Positions 49,592-55,720 of a stretch of DNA of 56,143 nt are shown piece after piece. Under the pieces are notes generated by a model. The model did no database searches, was not told the DNA's origin, and worked only from the letters and a program-made list of their open reading frames with translations. Location: IMG/VR virus record IMGVR_UViG_3300046660_000277, positions 1-56,143 of that record. One strand, given 5' to 3'. The translations under genes and the position numbers were made by a program. The stretch's first letter is position 1. Every line of letters starts with the position of its first letter. This stretch comes from a virus.

Positions 49592-49851
49592 TTCCCCTCT
49601 CGTCATCTGAAATCCAGCACATCGCAAACGAGACGGCCAAGGCCGCGGTACGCGATACGCTGCTCGCAATGGGCGTTGACGTGAGCGATCCCAAGTCGAT
49701 TCAGGAAATGCAGTACGACATGGCGCACGTTCGCCGCTGGCGAAAGAGCGTCGAGACAGTGCAGCGCCAAAGCCTGATTACTGCACTCGGCATCGTCGTG
49801 TCCGGTATTGCCGGTGCCATTTGGATGGCGATTTCCATGAAGGGGCACTGA
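49588..49851 (+). CDS. Small membrane protein (DUF6127-like), 87 aa
   Basis: N-terminal helices (IANETAKAAVRDTLLAMGVD; MAHVRRWRKSVETVQRQ) and a C-terminal hydrophobic helix (LITALGIVVSGIAGAIWMAI). Similar proteins are found in phage lysis regions; a holin-like function is possible. Overlaps both neighbours. Confidence 0.65.
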   Translation: MIPLSSSEIQHIANETAKAAVRDTLLAMGVDVSDPKSIQEMQYDMAHVRRWRKSVETVQRQSLITALGIVVSGIAGAIWMAISMKGH

Positions 49852-51080
49852 TGGCCGGTCCGCGGCTTTCCGACGAACTGGCCCAGGCTGCGGCGGACGC
49901 GTGCCGCGCGGATCACGGCAAGATCACGCAGGCGACCGCAAACCGCCTCGGGATGCCACTGGCGACCTACAAAAGCCGAGTCAAGGTCGCATCCGAGCGC
50001 GGAATGCTGCTCGACATACCGCCCGCAATGCCAGGCTACCGCGTGGCGCAACTCACCACCCTGCCCGATGGCAAACAATCAATCCAGCAAAAGCCCGATC
50101 ACGGCGAGGAATTCGCCGTTCCCGCCGGCCACATGGTCAAAGGCGTTTCGGCGCTGGTGGATCCCGACGGCCGCGAGATCGTCAAGTGGATCAAAACCAG
50201 CCAGGACGCCGAGCAGCGCGACGCCGCGATGCGGGCCGTGGTCGAGGGGTTCAAGTCCGACATTCCGCGCGCCGAACCTGTGCCAGCACCAGCCGGCCGC
50301 AACTCAGACCTGCTCAACCAATACACCGTCACCGACCTGCATTTCGGCATGCTGGCGTGGCGCGAGGAAACCGGCGCCGACTACGATCTGAAAATCGCCG
50401 AACAGCTCCTACTTGATTGGTTCGCCGCGGCTATTCGCCAGTCGCCGGACGCCGCCACCGCGATCCTGTGTCAGCTCGGTGATCTCTTGCACCATGACGC
50501 GCACGAGAGTGTCACGCCGGCACACAGGAACGTCCTCGACGCGGATTCGAGACTGCAAAAAATGATTCGCGTGGTCATCCGCACCATGCGTCGCATCGTG
50601 GCGATGTTGCTCGAGAAACACGAGCGCGTCCACGTCATCATGGCCGACGCCAACCACGACCCGGCCGGCGGCGCCTGGCTGCGCGAGATGTTCGCGGCGT
50701 TCTTCGAGAACGAGCCGCGCGTGACGGTAGACACCAGCCCGAGCACCTACAACATGTTCGAGCACGGCGAAACTTCGCTGTTCTATCACCATGGGCACAA
50801 GCGCAAGATTGCCACGGTCGACAGCGTGTTCGCGGGCAAGTTCCGCGAAGCCTACGGGCGGACCAAATTCAGCTACGCGCATTTGGGGCACTTGCACAGC
50901 GACGAACTGAAATCCACTAATCTGATGAAGGTCGAGCGGCACGAAACGCTCGCTGGCCCAGATGCCTACGCGGCGAACGGCGGCTGGCTATCCGGCCGCT
51001 CCGCCAAAGTCATCACGTACAGCAAGCGGTTCGGCGAAGTTGGCCGGATCACCCTGACCCCTGAGATGGTGCAAAGCTGA
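49851..51080 (+). CDS. Phage metallophosphoesterase with N-terminal helix-turn-helix
   Basis: A 409-residue protein. Residues ~10-55 look like a small winged helix. The calcineurin-like domain has TVTDLHFGMLAW (Asp162, His164), CQLGDLLHHD, MADANHDPAGG, FYHHGHKRK and YAHLGHLHSDE, i.e. all metal ligands. Such phage proteins are often labelled oxidoreductase or DNA repair exonuclease; a nuclease or phosphodiesterase is likely. ATG 49851 overlaps the previous stop. Confidence 0.82.
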   Translation: MAGPRLSDELAQAAADACRADHGKITQATANRLGMPLATYKSRVKVASERGMLLDIPPAMPGYRVAQLTTLPDGKQSIQQKPDHGEEFAVPAGHMVKGVSALVDPDGREIVKWIKTSQDAEQRDAAMRAVVEGFKSDIPRAEPVPAPAGRNSDLLNQYTVTDLHFGMLAWREETGADYDLKIAEQLLLDWFAAAIRQSPDAATAILCQLGDLLHHDAHESVTPAHRNVLDADSRLQKMIRVVIRTMRRIVAMLLEKHERVHVIMADANHDPAGGAWLREMFAAFFENEPRVTVDTSPSTYNMFEHGETSLFYHHGHKRKIATVDSVFAGKFREAYGRTKFSYAHLGHLHSDELKSTNLMKVERHETLAGPDAYAANGGWLSGRSAKVITYSKRFGEVGRITLTPEMVQS

Positions 51081-51298
51081 TGGCGAACAACGTGAACGAC
51101 ATCCTCCCGCCGGGTTGGTCAGCCTGGCCAATGAACGACCGTGAGTGGGCGCGCGGCGCCGTGCCGATCCCGAGCCCGCTCCGCACCCATATCGGCTGCA
51201 ACGTCACGACCTGCCCGAACGGCAAATGCCGGGCGATTGGCGAGTGCATCAATCTTGAGGCGCAGCGCGCCGAACAAGCGAGGCAGAACCGTGGGTAA
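51080..51298 (+). CDS. Small Cys-containing hypothetical protein, 72 aa
   Basis: HIGCNVTTCPNGKCRAIGEC has four cysteines in a short span, a likely metal site. Starts at the last base of the previous stop; overlaps the next GTG. Function unknown. Confidence 0.6.
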   Translation: MANNVNDILPPGWSAWPMNDREWARGAVPIPSPLRTHIGCNVTTCPNGKCRAIGECINLEAQRAEQARQNRG

Positions 51299-51644
51299 TC
51301 TCCCGCAGCGCCAACGCCTGATCGACGCCGACAGCGCGACCCGCAAGACGTTCCCCATGGCGGCCGGCCTGCTCGACTACTTCCCCGATGCCCTCGCCGA
51401 GGTCTCACGCATCTCCTACCTCGGCAACCAGAAGCACAATCCCGGCGAACCGCCGCACCACGCCCGCGGCAAGTCCGTGGATCACGCGGACTGCATCGTG
51501 CGGCATCTGGTCGGCCGCGGCGGGTTCGACGGTGAGTTGCGCGAAAGCGCCGCCCTTGCCTGGCGAGCACTCGCGCTGTTGCAGGAGGAATTGGAACGCG
51601 AGATGGGGTTGCCGCTTCCTCGTGGCGCTCGCGCGCCGGAGTAA
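51291..51644 (+). CDS. dATP/dGTP diphosphohydrolase N-terminal domain-like protein, 117 aa
   Basis: Has KTFPMAAGLLDYFPDALAEV, ISYLGNQKHNPGEPPHHARG and KSVDHADCIVRHLVGRG, then ALAWRALALLQEELERE. This is the all-alpha pattern of phage dATP/dGTP diphosphohydrolase N-terminal domains (PF18909), related to MazG. Such enzymes adjust dNTP pools or support base modification. GTG overlaps the previous stop. Confidence 0.78.
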   Translation: MGNLPQRQRLIDADSATRKTFPMAAGLLDYFPDALAEVSRISYLGNQKHNPGEPPHHARGKSVDHADCIVRHLVGRGGFDGELRESAALAWRALALLQEELEREMGLPLPRGARAPE

Positions 51645-51650
51645 GAAAAA

Positions 51651-51668
51651 GGCCGCATTTGCGCGGCC
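51651..51668 (-). terminator. Terminator between convergent transcripts
   Basis: GGCCGC (51651-51656) and GCGGCC (51663-51668) form a GC stem. On the minus strand it is followed by TTTTTC, a proper terminator for the 51858 gene. It may also slow the rightward late transcript. Confidence 0.7.
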
Positions 51669-51678
51669 CGACACTTCC

Positions 51679-51858
51679 TTAGCTCGTGTGATTGTCCCAA
51701 TCCACCCGCACGCCTACCGCCGTCGCCAGGGCCTCGAACTGGACATAGAGCCGATTCCGTCTGGCCCTGTCGTCCACCATCTCAGTCGCCATTGCCATCA
51801 CGGTTCGCACCGCGAACCCGTCATCTTCCTTGGTCTTAGCCGCCCGCCCGCTGCTCAT
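51679..51858 (-). CDS. Small hypothetical protein, 59 aa, divergent from the XRE gene
   Basis: ATG 51858 has AGGA seven bases upstream (GTG 51864 is an alternative). The product is mostly helical (VMAMATEMVDDRARRNRLYV). Divergent from the XRE regulator across a repeat-rich gap, it has the position of a cro- or anti-repressor-like gene, but no HTH is seen. Confidence 0.55.
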   Translation of the reverse strand: MSSGRAAKTKEDDGFAVRTVMAMATEMVDDRARRNRLYVQFEALATAVGVRVDWDNHTS

Positions 51859-51869
51859 TTTCACTTCCT

Positions 51870-51974
51870 AAGTTCCTCAAGGTTGCATTTTCGGAACTTT
51901 TCAGTTCCTAATAGTAAGTAAATACCTTGAACGAATTTTGGTCAACAAAGAACTCATTTTATTCAGTCCGGACT
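51870..51974. promoter_or_regulatory. Candidate immunity operators
   Basis: The AT-rich gap holds repeated AGTTCCT-type elements: AAGTTCCT (51870-51877), the inverted repeat GGAAC-6-GTTCC (51893-51908), and AAGAACT near 51949. A 10-bp palindrome AGTCCGGACT lies at 51965-51974. These differ from the genome-wide TGTTGA operators and may be bound by the XRE protein. Confidence 0.45.
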
Positions 51975-52050
51975 AATACGGATGCCATCCATGGAACGGG
52001 GCGTTCCTAAAATGATAAGCAGAAAGCGCAATTTGGGGCGAAAACTACGC

Positions 52051-52416
52051 ATGCCTATAAATAGATTACACGGCTGCCAAGCACGGGCGGCGCGGGCCAT
52101 GCTGACGTGGTCAGTGCGCCAGCTCGCGCAGCAATCGGGCATCAGCGAAAGTTCGATTCGACGGATCGAATCCGAGTTCGGCGTGCCGGAGAATGTTACC
52201 TTAGACCTTCTGACCCGGCTCCGTGAATTCTACGAAGGTAAGGGGTTCACGTTTACGTTCGAGCCGGACCCCGGCGTGACATGGCGCCGGAAGGAACGGC
52301 GACGCGGCGATCGGCGTGGTCCTGGCGGTGGTGACATGGAAGCGGCCGGCATCGTGACGGATGTGATTGCCGTGATCCCGATGGTTTTCATTGATCGCGA
52401 CATTGGCACCGTTTGA
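52051..52416 (+). CDS. XRE-family regulator, lysogeny repressor candidate, 121 aa
   Basis: HTH at ~17-42: RAMLTWSVRQLAQQSGISES then SIRRIES, of the type common in alphaproteobacterial prophages. The C-terminus FTFEPDPGVTWRRKERRRGD is basic and lacks a RecA-sensitive peptidase domain. Start uncertain: ATG 52051 suits the family, but ATGs at 51982, 51991 and 52012 are in frame. Adjacent to repeats and integration genes. Confidence 0.65.
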   Translation: MPINRLHGCQARAARAMLTWSVRQLAQQSGISESSIRRIESEFGVPENVTLDLLTRLREFYEGKGFTFTFEPDPGVTWRRKERRRGDRRGPGGGDMEAAGIVTDVIAVIPMVFIDRDIGTV

Positions 52417-52594
52417 GGCAAACGCGTATGGGAATTTTCGCAACCCCGTTGTGCAACTTTATCCCGACGCCGCCCGGCCGGCTTGAACAATCGTGCTGTA
52501 ATGTGGAGAACGGAATGGCGACAGGAATTGCAAACCGCTCTGCAAACCGGTCTTTCCGTTCTCATTCCGTTTCGAGCTAAGTTCTTGATTTCGT

Positions 52595-52647
52595 TGGCGC
52601 GCTCGGAGAGATTCGAACTCCCGACCCTCGGAATCGAAATCCGATCT
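52595..52647 (-). other. attP: Phage attachment site (attP): 3' part of a tRNA-Arg(UCG)
   Basis: The minus strand (52647 to 52595) reads as the anticodon arm, variable loop, T arm and acceptor 3' strand of a tRNA ending CCA. The anticodon stem TCGGA/TCCGA encloses TTTCGAT (anticodon TCG, Arg). The T loop is GTTCGAATC. No 5' half precedes it, so it is not a tRNA gene. Such fragments beside an integrase restore the host tRNA after integration. Confidence 0.8.
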
Positions 52648-52712
52648 TTTTGCAACAATATCAAATAGATGTTTGCAAACCGATATGATTTCGAGCGATT
52701 GTTTTCGTTTAG

Positions 52713-53849
52713 CTATTCGGCCGACTGCAAACCAATTTCGAAAGCTTCGCGCATGGCCATGGCCTGTTCTGCCAGCTCGAATTTGCCGCCGAGGTAGTGC
52801 GCCTGCAAGATGCGCTCGACGTCCTTGAGGCTGTGACCGGTGAACCCGGCGATCTGCGGCACTGTGCAGCCGGCCAGCGCCAGGCGCGTCACAGCGGTGC
52901 CCCGGAGGTCGTTGAACCGCGGCATGTCCTCTGCGGCGGCTCGGTCGCACGCCTTCCCCCACGACGTCCGGAAACCGTCTTCGGTCCATTTCTGGCCGCG
53001 GGTGTTGCGGAGGATTGCGCCCTCGGCTTTCTCGGGCTTGCGGGCGTCCAATTCGGCTTTGAGCACGGATCCCACCGGGAGCAGAACCCGGGCCTTTCGC
53101 TTGCCCTGACGAAGCCGGATATGCGCGCCGTCGTATTGCTGCCAGGTGAGCTTGATCAGGTCGCCCTGCCGCTGGCCAGTCCACAGGGCGAGCACGAGCG
53201 CGAACCACAGTTCGTCGGGCGCGGTCGCGCCGAACGCCTTGATGTGCTCGGGTTGCCAGATGACCTCGGCTCGGTCGACCTCATAGAGCCGGCCGCCGCG
53301 CTCACAGACGTTGACGGAGATCGTGCCGCGGTCCTTGGCCACCGATAGCACGCGCGCGAGCACGCCCCATGCGTAATCGGCCTGGCGATCGCCAGCAATC
53401 GGCGCGACCTCTCCTGCTTTCTTCATCTCTGCACGTTCTTTTGCGCTCAGCGGTTCAGTTGCGGCGATGCCATCACGCCAGGATTTGAATTCGCCTCGCG
53501 TCTCCGTCTTTACGACCAGTACCAACGGAAGCGTTCCGAATTCCTGTTCGATCAGGTCGAGAAAACGCACATAATCTTTCTTTGTGCGAGGTGCGAGTTT
53601 TGTGTATTCGCTCGTAGCCTTATAAGCGGCGATCAAAGAGAAAAGTGTTCCTTGCGTCGGCTTCTTCCGGTCCTCGACCAGTTTGGAATATACCGGGACG
53701 AAATCGGTATCGCCCGGCTTCAACGGCGTGTCGTCCGCAGATTTGATGAGTGGTCCACCTCGCCAAGCGTAGAAATATTTTCGCTTGGTGCCGTCCGCGA
53801 GCGTCTTACTTGCGGAGGCCAACCCCGGCAACACTTTTGCGCGCCTCAT
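52713..53849 (-). CDS. int: Tyrosine integrase
   Basis: This 378-residue recombinase has an N-terminal region with TKRKYFYAWRGGP, a SAM-like core-binding domain, and the catalytic domain. The active-site residues are Arg227 (WTGQRQGD), Arg316 (FNDLRGTAV), His339 (GFTGHSLKD) and Tyr352 (AHYLGG). The first residue of the usual HxxR box is Asn313 instead of His. It lies 66 bases from the attP fragment. It should integrate the phage at a tRNA-Arg gene. It overlaps the Xis-like gene. Confidence 0.9.
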   Translation of the reverse strand: MRRAKVLPGLASASKTLADGTKRKYFYAWRGGPLIKSADDTPLKPGDTDFVPVYSKLVEDRKKPTQGTLFSLIAAYKATSEYTKLAPRTKKDYVRFLDLIEQEFGTLPLVLVVKTETRGEFKSWRDGIAATEPLSAKERAEMKKAGEVAPIAGDRQADYAWGVLARVLSVAKDRGTISVNVCERGGRLYEVDRAEVIWQPEHIKAFGATAPDELWFALVLALWTGQRQGDLIKLTWQQYDGAHIRLRQGKRKARVLLPVGSVLKAELDARKPEKAEGAILRNTRGQKWTEDGFRTSWGKACDRAAAEDMPRFNDLRGTAVTRLALAGCTVPQIAGFTGHSLKDVERILQAHYLGGKFELAEQAMAMREAFEIGLQSAE

Positions 53850-54084
53850 TCTGCACCTTCCATTCGGCGAGCGTCATTTCTTGACCATCAGGCACGACTG
53901 ACGGTGCAACAATTCCGGACGCCTTGTCTAGCGCCAGATCAATGGCTTTTCGGTCCCATCGACGACCAATCGCCGCCTTGGGCATTGCGCCATCTGCGAC
54001 CCACTTTGACCATGTGGCCGGTGTCACGCCGCAATAGGCGGCGGCTTCGGATCCGGACATGAGGCGGGGCGCGAGCGTGGTCAC
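53806..54084 (-). CDS. Xis/AlpA-like helix-turn-helix protein, 92 aa
   Basis: MSGSEAAAYCGVTPATWSKW followed by GAMPKAAIGRRWDRKAID is the winged-helix layout of excisionase/AlpA (MerR-like) proteins. Overlapping the integrase start by 44 bases, it is probably the directionality factor. GTG start overlaps the upstream stop. Confidence 0.75.
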   Translation of the reverse strand: MTTLAPRLMSGSEAAAYCGVTPATWSKWVADGAMPKAAIGRRWDRKAIDLALDKASGIVAPSVVPDGQEMTLAEWKVQNEARKSVAGVGLRK

Positions 54085-54302
54085 TGTTCGTCACCTTTGA
54101 TGGCGACGCCGCCCATGATCGACGCAATCCCGCGCATTGCTTCGCGCATGCTCAGAATATCCGAACGATGACGTGCGATCACGAGATCGACATGATAGTT
54201 TCGTAGACGTTCGATTTCGCCAGTCGGGATATCGGGGTATCGACTTGCCCAGTTTTCGGCACTACGATTGATCTCAGCGAGTTTTTCGGTGAGCGTGGTC
54301 AC
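54081..54302 (-). CDS. Small hypothetical protein, 73 aa
   Basis: GTG 54302 overlaps the previous stop (TGTGACC). Helical (LTEKLAEINRSAENWASRYP; LVIARHRSDILSMREAMRGI). No family recognised; in the integration operon. Confidence 0.6.
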   Translation of the reverse strand: MTTLTEKLAEINRSAENWASRYPDIPTGEIERLRNYHVDLVIARHRSDILSMREAMRGIASIMGGVAIKGDEQ

Positions 54303-54538
54303 AGTAGTTTCACCGTTGACCAATCGATCGACTGCTTTCGAAATTCTGTCGCTGTCAAACCTCGACAGTTCAGGCGAATGAACCTCTCAACAATAACGTT
54401 GACTCGCCCGCGCGAAATTCCGAATTCACTGCCGACTGTGGTCATGTTGCCGCGCTCGTGGTACGCGCGAGAAACTTCCATCCGGCGTTTCGCCTGCTCT
54501 AATCGTTTCGCTTGCGTTGCTGGCTTGATCGACATCAC
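54299..54538 (-). CDS. Small helix-turn-helix protein, 79 aa
   Basis: Residues ~28-58 (ERGNMTTVGSEFGISRGRVN then VIVERFIRL) form a helix-turn-helix of sigma-like type. GTG/ATG start overlaps the arm-domain gene stop. A regulator or accessory of integration. Confidence 0.65.
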   Translation of the reverse strand: MMSIKPATQAKRLEQAKRRMEVSRAYHERGNMTTVGSEFGISRGRVNVIVERFIRLNCRGLTATEFRKQSIDWSTVKLL

Positions 54539-54849
54539 GCCGCCTCCAACGACGCAATGTAACCGCGACGCATGTCCTTGACCGGATCGACGCCCGTTGC
54601 CGCGATGGCCAGGATCTTTGTCGTCAGCACGCGAGCGCGCTCAATCGAGATTTCGTCGAGGGTGCCGAGGCTGAGAAAAGGACGTTCCTCCCCGACGCCG
54701 TAGCGCACGTGGAGAGTGATTGTGTCGCGCGTGATGATTGCGCGGAGCCCTTCTACTTTGTCGTCGTTTGCGATCGAACGATGCAACTTGAAGCGCTTGA
54801 GATCGCGCTGCATTGCGACAAGGGTTTCGACAGTGAAGATGTTCGACAT
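54535..54849 (-). CDS. Stand-alone integrase arm-binding-domain protein, copy 2
   Basis: A 104-residue paralogue of 10133-10519. It shares FTVETLVAMQRDLK, VEGLRAIITRD and ARVLTTKILAIAATGVDP with it, and consists only of the DUF4102-type arm-binding fold (LHVRYGVGEERPFLSLGTLD). First gene of the integration operon, directly after operator-promoter 18. It may bind arm-type sites or the dispersed operators; inference. Confidence 0.72.
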   Translation of the reverse strand: MSNIFTVETLVAMQRDLKRFKLHRSIANDDKVEGLRAIITRDTITLHVRYGVGEERPFLSLGTLDEISIERARVLTTKILAIAATGVDPVKDMRRGYIASLEAA

Positions 54850-54886
54850 GGGGAGTTACCTTTCCCGTTGGTGTTTCAATGCGCCT

Positions 54887-54916
54887 ACAATAAGCACTGT
54901 ATGTTGATTGTCAACT
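54887..54916 (-). promoter_or_regulatory. Operator-promoter 18 (integration operon)
   Basis: The minus strand reads AGTTGACAATCAACA (54916-54902). TTGACA, 16-base spacer, TATTGT (54892-54887). Drives the second arm-domain gene through to the integrase. Confidence 0.8.
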
Positions 54917-54921
54917 TGTTT

Positions 54922-55080
54922 TTACGTCCGCCTCGCCAAATACTCCGCACCCGCCGCGGTCAGATACACCCGACCCCACCAATCGACAGCAGCGAAGCCG
55001 ACGAACAGCGCGCTCCACAGCGGACCCATGGCCACGACGGCGGGGGATTCGTAGAGGATGCGGAGCAGGTCGGGGGTCAC
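54922..55080 (-). CDS. Small membrane-associated protein, 52 aa
   Basis: GTG 55080 overlaps the MazG-like stop. A hydrophobic stretch (VVAMGPLWSALFVGFAAVDW) precedes LTAAGAEYLARRT. It is the last gene of the ctrA-like operon, ending six bases before operator 18. No family recognised. Confidence 0.55.
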   Translation of the reverse strand: MTPDLLRILYESPAVVAMGPLWSALFVGFAAVDWWGRVYLTAAGAEYLARRT

Positions 55081-55490
55081 CACTTTTTGCCGTCCGCCGC
55101 CAAACGCGCTTCAGATTTGTGGTCGGCGCGTGTTGCGTTGAAGGCGCGCTTTTCCATTACGGCGCCATCGAGATCGTAACCAAAGGCCCCGGCGTAGTCG
55201 AAAATTCGAATCAGCGCGTCGGCCAATTCGACTTCCGCCATCTTGCGATGCGGCAACTTGTCGTCCATCAGGTTCTTGCGCTCGCCTTCCATGCACTCGG
55301 AAATCTCCGAATGGACAAGGCAAAGTAGTTCACCCTTGTTGCGGTCGAGGCGTTCGCCAGTGGCGGGATGGTGCCACCAATGTTGATTGGCAGCGTGGCA
55401 TTCCCGCGCTAACCTGTTCAGCGGCTTGTCGCAGTGAGCGCACCACGGACCTGGGTCTTTCCCCTCGCAGCACTTCGGACGATTGGTCAT
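55077..55490 (-). CDS. MazG-like nucleotide pyrophosphohydrolase, 137 aa
   Basis: The N-terminus has zinc-binding Cys pairs (CCEGKDPGPWCAHC). The MazG-like core is GELLCLVHSEISECMEGERK (ExxE with Glu pair), then KMAEVELADALIRIFDYAGA (ExxD). Phage MazG-like enzymes hydrolyse (d)NTPs and have been proposed to modulate alarmone signalling. Its link to a CtrA-like gene in one operon is notable. ATG overlaps the previous stop. Confidence 0.78.
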   Translation of the reverse strand: MTNRPKCCEGKDPGPWCAHCDKPLNRLARECHAANQHWWHHPATGERLDRNKGELLCLVHSEISECMEGERKNLMDDKLPHRKMAEVELADALIRIFDYAGAFGYDLDGAVMEKRAFNATRADHKSEARLAADGKKW

Positions 55491-55720
55491 CAGACTCGTT
55501 CCCTCATCCACCGAATTAGATTGCGCGCGTTCACCAGTCCCATGGTCGCGCTGAATGCAGCGCACAGCCACAGTTCGGCCCAAGCATTGACCGCGGCGAA
55601 GCACAGCGCCGCAACGATATTGAGCGCCAGACCTGAGACATGCTTGTTTCCGATCAGCCAGGCTGCAGCGAGCGTGACTGAGCAAGCGACGATTTGCAGG
55701 ATCAGCCCGACGTCCAGCAT
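55490..55720 (-). CDS. PnuC-like small membrane protein, 76 aa
   Basis: Three hydrophobic segments (VGLILQIVACSVTLAAAWLI; SGLALNIVAALCFAAVNAWA; LWLCAAFSATMGLVNARNLI). The C-terminal Trp/Arg pattern resembles short phage PnuC-like proteins (half-transporter size). It overlaps the ctrA-like stop (TGATG), so is translated with it. Nicotinamide riboside transport is a possibility only. Confidence 0.6.
   Translation of the reverse strand: MLDVGLILQIVACSVTLAAAWLIGNKHVSGLALNIVAALCFAAVNAWAELWLCAAFSATMGLVNARNLIRWMRERV

Noticed and set aside
52595-52647. Functional tRNA-Arg gene
   Set aside because: Only the anticodon arm to CCA part is present; no acceptor 5' strand or D arm precedes it. It fits an attP fragment.
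491-54916. CRISPR array
   Set aside because: The 15-bp repeats are far apart, sit at promoters and have no regular spacers.
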